NCBI GenBank assembly: GCA_003990745.1
Contig: RBNI01001836.1
Coordinates: 1 to 20,704, forward strand
Direction of reading: 5' to 3'
DNA length: 20,704 nucleotides
From: Jimgerdemannia flammicorona
Lineage: Eukaryota; Mucoromycota; Endogonomycetes; Endogonales; Endogonaceae
Shown here piece by piece: positions 9,387 through 17,999 of this stretch; positions within the stretch are counted from its first letter, which is position 1; each line of letters opens with the position of its first letter. Below the pieces are notes generated by a model, which was not told the origin of the DNA, did not search any database, and saw only the letters and a list, made by a program, of their open reading frames with translations. The translations under genes and the position numbers were made by a program.

Positions 9387-12300
9387 AATATAAGTCACTC
9401 ATTATGAATAGTACAATCAATATTTTCTCTTTAAATGTGAATGGGTTACAGAGTGCTTCTCAATATAGGAATATTTTTACTTAGCTGAAAGGATTGGAGG
9501 CTGATCTCTTTCTCTTGCAGGATGTCAGGTGTGAGGATGATTTGAATAGGCTATAATGGATGAAGGAATGGGGAGAAGAGGCATTTGGAAGGACAAGGTT
9601 GGGATTCTGATCTGGAAAGGCAGAGGGGAGATATGGAATATGAGGAGCTGGGGGGATAGATTGGTTTGGGGAGAGTGGATACATACAGGTTGAGAGCCAG
9701 TCACAGTGGGATCCTGTTATTGCCCTGCTATATGAAGTGAGCATGTGGATTGGGTGAAGAGTTTACAGGAGAGTGGGGTTCTTGCAGAGACTAGGGTGGA
9801 TATACTTGGTGGAGACTTCAATATGGTCCAGGATATACTGATGGATAGAACAGATGGCAGACAGGGAGCTGAGAGTAGAAGTGGAGGGCTGGTGGCATAA
9901 GAGGATGTAAAAAGGCTAAGTATTCTAGTAGATGCTGGTAGGGAGTATTGGGGAGATAGGAGGGTATACACACACTGGGCAGGGGGCCTGGGGACAAGGA
10001 TAGACTAGATATTTATGGCCAGCTGCTGGGGCTTGGATGTTTGGAAGTCACTAGAGGTAGAATGGTGTCCTTGGTCAGATCATTGGGGGCTGTTAGGGCA
10101 GGGGCATTTTGAGGGAAGTGGGGATGGGCCTGGACATTGGCACCTCAATTCCTCTTTATTAGATGATAGGATCTGGTAAGAGGAGTGGGCTGAGGACATT
10201 CAACTGAGGGCGGAGAGCTGGAGGCAGGAAGGTGCTCCAGTTAGTGTTTGGTAGATGAAGATGAATGAGATGGCCAGGGTCTACTGGAGTGAGGCAGGCA
10301 GGGAGGCCAGGAAGCAGAGGAGATGACAAGTGAGATGGGCTTCTGATAGACTGACTAGACTCTTTGAGGATTGGACAGGGCTAGCAGCAGTAGAGGGGGG
10401 AGAGGATTGGAGATTAATGAGGGTAAAAATAGAGATTGGAGAATTACAATGGGTACTGTGGGATGAGGAGGAGGCAAGGGTGCAGAGCCTGGCAGCATGG
10501 CTTCGTTAGTAGGGTTTGGAGAAAGGAGAGAGGCCCTCTAAGTATCTCTCGAGGGCCCTCCAGGTGAGAAGGGTACAGAAAAGATGGGAGGGGGTGCTTA
10601 ACTCTGATGGTATACTGGTGCATGGTATACAAGATATTCTTGGTTCATTAAAGGAGTGATAGAGTGGATTGTGGAGTGAGGAGGAGGGTGGGGCAGATGC
10701 TGCTACCATTAACCAGATATTGAAGGATTGGTACTCTCCATAAGTAGATGGGCTAGGTGACTTGGTATTGCTGGTATAAGAGAAAGAGATCCACTAGGTT
10801 CTTGCCACAACAACCTCAGATATGGTACCTGTAGAGGATGGTCTGCTCTGGGACTTCTGGAAGAAGATGGTGGGAGTCCCAGGAGTACTGGGTGAGATGA
10901 CAGCATTGTGTGACTTTATATTATAGACAGGAAGATAGGTGGGAGAGCAGGATCTGGGGCTAGTGACATTGCTTTTCAAGAACAAAGGGAGGTGAGAGGA
11001 CTGGAAGAACTGGTGGACAATTATGCTGCTGGATATGGACAGAAAGTTGGTGACTAAGGTAGTGAGTGTAAGGCTACAGAAGGTGGCCCAGCAAGTCTTG
11101 GGTATTGAGCAGAGGGGTGTTGTAGGAGGCCAGCTCATTAGGGATGGCACAGCCTGAGTATATAGAGTTATTGAAGGGGCATGAGCTTGCAGGTTAGATG
11201 GGTGACTGGTCTTCTTGGACCAGTAGAAGGCTTATAACTGGATGTGGCAAGTCTGGCTGGCGAAAGTATTGGATAGGACTGTGGTACCACACCAGTTCCA
11301 GTCAGTAATGATCAGCCTACTGGAAGGGAGTAGGGCTGCACTTATATGTAATGGACATAGAGGAGTATTATTTCCCCTGGGTAGGGGTGTACCCCAGGGG
11401 GACCCACTGTCCCCCATTCTATATACTCTTTCCCTGGAGCCTCTAATGGATAGAATCAGGAGGAAGATAGTGGGGCTCTCTATCTTTCGAATTGGGTGGA
11501 AAGTTGGGGCCTTTGCTGATGATATAGTGGTCGGTCTGGGGTCCATTGCTGATGTTGAGGAGCTCAAGAAAACGGTGGAGTGGTATGAGGAGAACTCTGG
11601 AGCTACACAAGTGTGAAACAATGGTGTTGGGCAATGGCCTGGTGGGTGGGGATGTTATTGGAACAATCATCCCTACTGGCGAGATAGTGTGGTACTTGGG
11701 TATTTATTTGTTGGTATATGGGTCAGTACTATCTAGACTTTGGTGGGAGCAGAGGGTTGGATTCTGGGGGAGGCCCTGTGGAGCTGGAGGGATCACCACT
11801 TGTCTCTAGTGGGGCATGTCTTGATTTTTAACATCTATTGGCTGCTGAAGTTGTGGTATCTGGCTTATCATCTTGACTTCCCAGCCTGGGTAGTGAAGTG
11901 ATTGATAAAGCTGGCCAAGGGGTGGATCTGGGCTATAAGAAGGAGTCAGATCAGTTGGGAGGTCTTATCTTTATCAGGAGCAAGAGGAGGTCTTCAGCTG
12001 GTTGACTTTCTGAGGAGACTACACTGTTTGAGAGCATGGTGGTTGAAGAGAGCAGTAGAGTTGAGTGGGGGTGGTTGGGTCCCCCTATTGCAGAAGGTCT
12101 GGGAGATGAGGTCCTCACCAAGAGGCTTGACAGGAGATCTCATATCATTGGTTGGGCTTCAGAATACTACACAATTGCGATATAAAGGCTTCTAGTGGAG
12201 AGTAGCAGAGGGGGCACACTGTATTGGAATTCATTGGCAGGGTAATGAAGGAGAGGTGGCTTGGGACCCAGTGATGTAGAGATAGGACAGAGTGTTGCTG

Positions 12301-12773
12301 GGAGATGTTCCCTTAATTGAATTCAACATTAGTGATGGGATAGATTGCTAAAGGGGACAAGGCTGGGATCTGTAGCCTAGAGGATGGCAGGAAGTAGATA
12401 TCAGAGAAGAGTGGAACTGGTATGATATTTGGGCCTGGAGTGCTGAGGTGAGGAGATGGATGCTGCCAAAGTACTGGGTGGTCTGGTGGTATATACATAC
12501 TGAGGAAGAATGTCATGCTCAACTTCCACTCAGGTCATCTTATCAAGGGGGGTTGCTTCAACTGTAAGGAGTGCCACAATGTTGGGCAGGAAGGAGGATA
12601 TGTGCAGATGTCTGAACATTGGCTAGGAGAGTGTGAGGTACTTAATGACTTTTGGCAGGCTGTTGGGGACCACTTAGGGGTAGTGTGTAGGGGAGATGGC
12701 ACATCAGGTTGGTGGGAGAATTTGAGGGATAGATGGGTGGGGGGGGTGGGAAAGGAAATATGGTGTATTATTC
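9387..12773. other. Inverted segment within LINE copy 2
   Basis: The left breakpoint lies at GCCT (9383-9386) and the right breakpoint at AGGC (12774-12777). These are reverse complements, so they form a 4-bp inverted microhomology. The segment runs from just before the ORF2 start to about 100 codons before its end. G/C strand skew changes sign at both edges. Confidence 0.75.
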
Positions 12774-12776
12774 AGG
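9404..12776 (+). pseudogene. LINE copy 2 ORF2 (inverted part): endonuclease, reverse transcriptase, Cys-rich motif
   Basis: The ATG at 9404 opens NIFSLNVNG, the start of the endonuclease domain. DLFLLQD follows (Asp at 9521-9523), then GGDFN (9808-9822), a TH...RID-stop-IF block near 9970-10010, and SDH at 10075-10083, the classic catalytic set of apurinic-type LINE endonucleases. RT has NWWTIMLLDMD (about 11010), FLDQ-stop-KAYN, GVPQGDPLSPIL (about 11385-11420) and an intact FADD at 11512-11523. Thumb-like GGLQLVDFLRRLHCLRAWWL (about 11990-12050) and a Cys-rich CxxCxxC ... HWLGEC motif (12554-12634) follow. Frames change several times and TAG stops are frequent. The segment stops at the right inversion breakpoint. 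Better preserved than copy 1 at the catalytic residues, but still dead. Confidence 0.85.
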
Positions 12777-12782
12777 CCATCC

Positions 12783-14707
12783 CTACTGCTCTATGTTCAT
12801 ATCTTCCTGCACCAAGTCCAGATTGTGTTCTGCAGTCACTGCCTCCTCTTCAGCCCTCTGAGCCTCTAATTCAGCCAACAGCTCATTTATCTCTCCATCC
12901 ACCTTCTCCTCAAACTCCTCCTGGTACTCCAGGCAGGCTTCCTGCCAGAGCTGTAATCCATGATACTTAGTCCAGCAGTATTTAGCCCTCTCACCAGCAA
13001 CACCTGCCAGCTCTGCCTCCTGCTCCTTATCTATCTCATACCCTTCCTCCTCCAGATATACTATAAGGATTTCCACCTTCAATGCCAACTTCACTCCATC
13101 CCCCTACAGGATCTATGCCCAATGCTCATCACTCATTACTCTCAAGTCCACCTCCCCCAACTTCTCAGCTGCCAGGTTATTTATTATCCTGCACATCCAA
13201 AGTTGGTTCCCCATCTCCTTCCCCCTATGGTTTGCCAGCCTCCCTCCATCCAACATTGTGGTGTCAGCCCCAGTACTTGCAGACTCATCCCATATCTCTG
13301 GGACATCCACCAGTTCCTCCTCTCCAACTGCCACCACTTGTCTCCCATTTGCTACCTTGGGAACTCCAAATTGCACTCACTGGGCTCCCCACATTGGCAC
13401 ATCCTCTACCACCCTGCTTTGGGAAGTCAGACCTCTCATGATAAGAGGAGTAGAGGTAGGCAATCTCTCCCAGGCCTCCTCCCAGACCTCAAATGTACTA
13501 TCAGTATATGGGTCATTGCCAGTTGCTTTCCTGTCCTCTTCTGTCTCCTTCCCTGCACTGCTGCCACCCTTGCTGGCCCAGACACTCGCTTTATCACCCC
13601 CTGTCTCTACCATTCCACCCATATCCTTCTGTGGTCCACTTTCCAGCTTAGCCAGCAGTTCCTTCTGATGCTTATATCCTTGACCTCTTTCCACTGCCCC
13701 TTGTCCACTCAAATCTGCTTCCTATCCACCACCTCTAAGTGTATTGACTCCACAAAAGCCTTCCAAGCCTTCACCCACTGCTCTACTACACCACTCAGCT
13801 TTTCTAGTGCTTCTAATAAGTCCTCATCCTCCTTCTTACTCCCCTTCACCCTCGCCACCTGGCACAAGATTGCCCCCCAGACCATCACCAAAGGCCAGTC
13901 CCTTGCCTTCCTGATAGCTTCCTTCTCTGCCAGCTGAATCTATACATCAACATCTCCAGTCCTGAGCGAGGTCCCCTCCTAGACCCTGAACCCAATATCT
14001 ACCACCTTGCCATACTCTGCCATAACCTCCTCGACTCTCCTTCTTATCTCCACCACTGTCACCATAGGCACTCCTTTCACAAGCAGTTATACTACCCTGG
14101 GGTCCCATCTCAGACAACATGCCATAGGGGCACATACCTCCCCAACAGTCAAACCAACCTTCAGCACCTCCTCCAAAGGCTCAGCCTCCTCAAAGCCCAC
14201 CTCCACTCCCTCTAATTTCTTCAGAAACTTTACTGATACCACTCCTGCTACCTGCTTAGTGATGAGCCCCAACACCATTTTCACCATCACTGCTAGACCC
14301 CAGAAGTACAGTGTAACTACAAACACCAAGATTGATTTTTTGAGTAACAGGACCACTGCCAGGCCCATCACACCATCTGCCAAATCTCCCTGCCCTCCAA
14401 GCCCCTGCTGCTCAGCCATGCTATTAGTAGTCACATCTGGATTTTTTTCCAGATTGGTAGGCCTATCACCATCAGCCATCACACTCACCCTAGCCACTAT
14501 ACCCCCAGCTCCACTGCTCCCACCACTAAGGGCTACTCCCCCATGAATAGCTGCCTTCTCCATCTCCTTGCCTTTCCTCTGCCATCTCTCCAGTCCAGAT
14601 GACTGCTATCTCCCCTTCACCATCTCCACAAAGCTTGCCCTCCCAGACCTCTGTTCTCTACCACTACCTCCTCCCCTTCTATGTCCTCCTGCCAGCAGCC
14701 CCCTCAT
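12783..14707 (-). pseudogene. LINE copy 2 ORF1 (gag-like protein), degenerate
   Basis: The first Met equivalent to copy 1 is the codon at 14707-14705, but the frame slips within a few codons (one base fewer than copy 1). Long open pieces follow: 14563-14087 contains NLEKNPDV and GDLADGVMGL, the conserved block; then GVPMVTVVEIRRRVEEVMAEYG ... GDVDV (about 14085-13950) resembles the RRM-like fold found in ORF1 of such LINEs, a tentative reading. The final piece (13094-12783) is acidic and rich in Glu and Leu, suggesting a coiled coil, and ends MNIEQ-stop. The stop codon lies a few bases from the right inversion breakpoint. The plus strand here gives a 325-residue open frame that is only the antisense shadow. 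Confidence 0.75.
14435..14454 (-). repeat. A-loop hairpin in ORF1 of LINE copy 2 (same as 3316-3335)
   Basis: On the minus strand this is identical over 20 bases to 3316-3335 in LINE copy 1: 7-bp arms around six A. Confidence 0.7.
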
Positions 14708-14908
14708 ACCCCCCCCCCAGGCTGGGGCCTCTCCCTACATGCTGTCAGTTGAATGTGCTTAGGCCACCCTGCCCAGTATATACCTCAGATTGTCTGTTGG
14801 TTGCTATGTTGCTAGTCTCTTTTCTCCAAAAACGATGTTGTAAGTACTTTTCAAAGATTGTGTAACCCAATTGGTACTGTGCAAAGAGATGGTGTGACTC
14901 TGATGGGT

Positions 14909-15480
14909 ATCTTCTTTTGAAATTATAAATCTAAGGAATTCAAGTTTCTTTTTCCCAAGTAGCATTTCTTAGTATTAAGTCTCAGGTGATACTTATAAGT
15001 GAGCTTGTAATATTCTTCTAAATAGTATAGGTGTTCTCTGAAATATGCTAAATGGATATTGGAATTATCCATATATATAATCAGGCAGTAGTGAATCAAT
15101 GGGCTATAGACTGAGTTCATCATCCTTTGGAAGATGAGAGGGAGGTAAATTGCAAAGGCCAAAGAATATTCAGAGATACTCAAACAGTTTCCTATGATAA
15201 GAAAGACTGTCTTCTGAATGTCCTTAGGGTCTATGGGGATCTCATGAAATCCTGGGAAAAGATCTATACTGCTGAAGTATATGGTATCTTGTAACTAGTA
15301 TAAGAGGTCATCAATTCTGGACAAGGGGTAAGTATCTTTTTCAATAACTGAATTGAGCTTTCTGTAGTTTACACAGAGTCTCCATCCTCCTTTCATTGGT
15401 TCAATAAGTATAGAGCTGGCCCAGGGACTAGTGGAGAGTTTAATGACTCTATTGTCTAAGTATTCTTAAATGTATTCTTT
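14909..15480 (-). pseudogene. Gypsy pol: reverse transcriptase
   Basis: Reading leftward, the domain opens with an EY-stop-EYLDN..VIKLSTSPWAS block (about 15475-15415). Next is GGWRLCVNYRKLNSVIEKD (about 15395-15340), the Gypsy GG.R.CVDYR.LN motif with Asp to Asn. YPLSRIDDLL, YFSSIDLFPGFHEIPI with the first catalytic Asp kept, FQRMMNSVY and then YMDN at 15064-15075 follow. YMDD has lost its second Asp by GAT to AAT, so the enzyme is inactive. LNTKKCYLGK near 14960 is the RT/connection boundary. The frame then slips and FIISKED ends at the LINE copy 2 insertion; the next residues are at 8987. A Q-to-TAG stop lies near 15299. Confidence 0.9.
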
Positions 15481-15848
15481 ATTGAATATCTTTAGATGAT
15501 GGGGTTTTCTATAAGACTTTTGTCAGATATAGGTTCAGTTGAGGTAGGGCACTAGATGTCCTATAATGGTTCTCTTCAGCTAGATGATGCTTTCCCAGCT
15601 TTAGTTGGTTGTTTGAAAGTATACAGGATTCATCTTATTAGAGAATATGTGTCCTTTGATATCCAGGTTCTTGATATCTTTATTAGATTCACAAAAGAGA
15701 TTTCTTGGGTCAGGTGGTGCAAAGATTTCGAAGATGGTCTGTTCTCCTGACTCTAGGATAAGATTCTTATATAATTTGACTAATTGGTAAAGTACCTGCT
15801 AGGGGGCTCCTTCTTGAAGTAGTTGACTTAGAGAAAATATACTTTCTT

Positions 15849-16236
15849 TTAGTCTGAGCTTCCAAATCCTTCAGTTTGTCATATTCTTTTAGTTAGTTCA
15901 GAGACCTCTCATAGCTGGAGAGTCTTGACTTCTATGAATATTACTTATATAATCTTTTGTCCTCTGTAGATTTTATGTCATTCAGTACTTTTATATAAGA
16001 TGACCTTAATTTCACCTGTGAATCCTGGGTCTATAATTTCTCCTTCCTTATCTGACAAGTCCAGACCTTGAGGTTAGCTGGATATAAGTTTCTTTAGGCA
16101 ACTGCAAGGCTAGTTCTGTTCTAAATACTACTGTTCTTCCAGGCTTAATGGGTTCATCTAATAGACTATAGAGATTATACCCCAAATATTCTTAGTGAGC
16201 TTTGGTCAGACGTTTGGCTTTGAGATATAGCAGAAC
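15849..16236 (-). pseudogene. dUTPase domain within the Gypsy polyprotein
   Basis: dUTPase hydrolyses dUTP to dUMP and keeps uracil out of DNA. The five trimeric-dUTPase motifs occur in order on the minus strand. After LKAKRLTKAH (16224-16195) comes motif 1, GYNLYS (16182-16165, usual Asp now Asn). EPIKPGRTVVFRTELALQLP follows, then motif 2 SRSGL (within 16074-16057), motif 3 IIDPGFTGEIKVIL (16037-15996, catalytic Asp kept, usual Tyr is Phe), motif 4 KII-stop-VIFIEV (15956-15927) and motif 5 TEGFGSSD (15875-15852). About 129 residues, close to the usual 130-150. A frameshift, possibly with a small deletion, separates motifs 2 and 3, and Gln codons have become TAG. The domain lies between the retropepsin and RT in the same direction, so it belongs to the element and is not a captured passenger at the edge. 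Dead now. Confidence 0.85.
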
Positions 16237-17400
16237 ATACTTCTATGTTTGGATTGTCCTTGGGCTGAGACTTTATTAGATGTAAGCCTCTAGACTCTAA
16301 GGTTGAGATATTGCTGTCTGGCTATAGTAGAGAGGTCTCAGAGATAATTGATTCCTCTTTTTCCTATAGGGTCTAGGGCTTTCATAAAGTTGGCAGCATC
16401 TTCTACCCATCCTTGGTGAGTTGTATGTCTGATGAGGGCTAGGATATCTTCTTCCAGATCATAGATCTTTAGGGTCTTCTATTTGGTTTCTTAGTCTGGC
16501 TATTACAGATCTGAGTTCTATCATCTCCTCTCTTTAGTGTATAGATGATAACATCCTGGCTGAGTTGGATCTTCTGATATCAGCAGTCTCAGCAATATGG
16601 GTGTCCTTAATATTTGTAATATCCCATTACTCAAAAATGCTATTCTCAGTTATTGATCTCTTGTTATCTTAGGAATTGGTATCTATCCTAATCCTGGATT
16701 GGGAGAAGAGTTGCCAAAGGTTATACTTCTATTCAAGTGAAGAGGTTTTGTCCTCTGACTCAGCTTTTCAGCATTGTAATAGTTTCTTAGAAGGTAGTTG
16801 TCTTAGTAATTGTGATTGGGACTTCTGGTCTACAGGGTTTCTGTTATTCTTGTGAGTCTAGTAGATGATACTGATAGCAGTAGTCTTGGGGAGAAAGGAA
16901 GATCATTTGGTACTGACATCTTCCTAGCTGAAAGGCTTTCTTCTGATGTATTTCTTGCCTAGAAATAATAGTGACTATGCTCAGTCCTTCTTCAGTATTC
17001 CAAGGATCATTATCTTCTGATAGTATCTAGTGAGTGTTATCTCAGAGAATAAGTTCAGAAAGCTCCCTATGTTCAGAAATCTCTTGTTCAGAGATTTCTT
17101 CTTCAGATGTTTCTTAACCCCAAAATGCTTGTACTTTTATGGCTTCAGTTGTAGGTATTTCTGAAATATGTCTATATTTCATCTTCCTTTTTCTGTATTT
17201 GGAATAGACTATACCAGGTAAGTTCCCTGTTCCAATAATCTTGTAGGAATGTTCAGGGCACGTGTATCTCTTAAGATAGATTAGACATCTTTTGATCTAT
17301 CCTGCAATGGTTCCAATGGTGATGGAGATAGTATCTTTGATCTATATATTGTCTTCTGGTCTGTCATTTACTAGATTAATTTGGGGGTTGAGTCTGGGGT
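16237..17400 (-). pseudogene. Gypsy pol spacer between protease and dUTPase, no recognised domain
   Basis: About 1.1 kb reads as continuous degenerate coding sequence on the minus strand with occasional TAG stops. It contains acidic, Ser/Glu-rich stretches (SEEEISEQEISEHRELSEL, about 17110-17050), a basic patch (KYRKRKMKYRHI, about 17200-17165) and a segment DLEEDILALIRHTTHQGWVE (about 16460-16400). I recognise no enzyme. It could be a linker, an extra structural domain, or a remnant of a further module. The usual protease-RT distance in Gypsy elements is much shorter. Confidence 0.5.
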
Positions 17401-17930
17401 CATTTCTATCTTCAGATTCTTCTTTCTCTTCTGAGGTAGATTCCTTGCTGCTGACATACTCTTCCTGAATGGTGACCTTCTTCTTTTTCTTTGATTACTC
17501 ATAGCTAGTCATCTTGATTATGCATTTTTTTCCTCTATAGTCGAATTTAAGCCCCTATTGGCCAATGTTAATGACTGTATTCATTTTGTTCATCTAGTTG
17601 GTACTAAGGATCATATCATAGAATAATAGCTTTGATAATAACAACTTTGGGGATAGAAAACTGGATATTTCTCAGAGAAATAGAGATGTTTCATATTTCT
17701 CCAAGAGGTTGGATTTAGGCTCTATCTGCTACTCTGATGCTGAGATTGGATGGTCTATCAATGGGCCACTGGAGGGTATCTAGAAATCATTTGGTAATAA
17801 TACAGACAGCTGCTCCTATGTCAATGAGAATGTTTGCCTTTTGTTCTCCACTATCTCCATGTAGGTAGGTGCTGACATATCTTTCTGCAGTCTGAATGAT
17901 AGTTGGATCTGGTCCTTATTGTGGAATTGA
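17400..17930 (-). pseudogene. Gypsy pol: retropepsin-like aspartic protease
   Basis: The segment YVSTYLHGDSGEQKANILIDIGAAVCIITK leads to the active-site motif at 17825-17811. It reads IDIGA where retropepsins have D-S/T-G, so the middle residue is substituted while the catalytic Asp and Gly remain. RFLD-like and NLSIRVADRA stretches follow as in fungal Gypsy proteases. A VINIG stretch and a KKKKKVTIQEEY basic-to-acidic linker come next. The protease processes gag and pol during particle maturation. TGA and TAG stops interrupt it. Boundaries are approximate. Confidence 0.75.
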
Positions 17931-17999
17931 AACTCAGCCAGTGCTAGATCTGGTGGATCTCAATGATTTATTTCAGACTCTGGCTGGTGTCAGTTGCAG

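Larger units (their letters stand above)
8988..14895 (-). mobile_element. LINE copy 2, minus strand, with internal 3.4-kb inversion
   Basis: The 5' leader and ORF1 read leftward from about 14890. The 3' end of ORF2 plus poly(A) also read leftward (9382-8988), but the ORF2 start and body read rightward (9404-12776). Re-inverting 9387-12773 restores a standard LINE of about 5.9 kb, close to the 5.74 kb of copy 1. The 5' end is approximate: the leader aligns with copy 1 from about 14868 and may run to about 14895, where a weak target-duplication candidate (ATGGGT at 14903-14908 and 8980-8985) is found. It is related to copy 1 but clearly a different subfamily; the ORF1 C-termini share only around a third of residues by eye. 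Confidence 0.8.

Noticed and set aside
11242..11616. RT open frame as a retron, group II intron or diversity-generating RT
   Set aside because: Motifs (GVPQGDPLSPIL, FADD) together with an upstream apurinic-type endonuclease (GGDFN, SDH) and a poly(A) tail fit a LINE ORF2. No bacterial context exists.
9387..12773. Classic twin-priming inversion
   Set aside because: Twin priming leaves the 5' end inverted. Here the 5' end (ORF1) has the same orientation as the 3' tail, and only the middle is inverted.
12960..13937. Longest open frame in the window, 325 codons on the plus strand
   Set aside because: It is antisense to LINE copy 2 ORF1. The minus strand gives sequence homologous to ORF1 of copy 1, and the plus-strand product is Ser/Leu/Pro/His-rich low-complexity sequence with no domain. 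C-rich antisense of a G-rich gene simply lacks stop codons.
8988..14895. Two independent LINE insertions, one plus and one minus, instead of one inverted element
   Set aside because: The pieces are complementary without overlap: ORF2 parts add up to the copy 1 length within 6 nt, and there is one 5' end and one poly(A). Two insertions would be expected to duplicate or lose parts.
15556..15750. 64-codon plus-strand open frame
   Set aside because: It is antisense to the Gypsy pol region between dUTPase and RT and has no recognisable domain.
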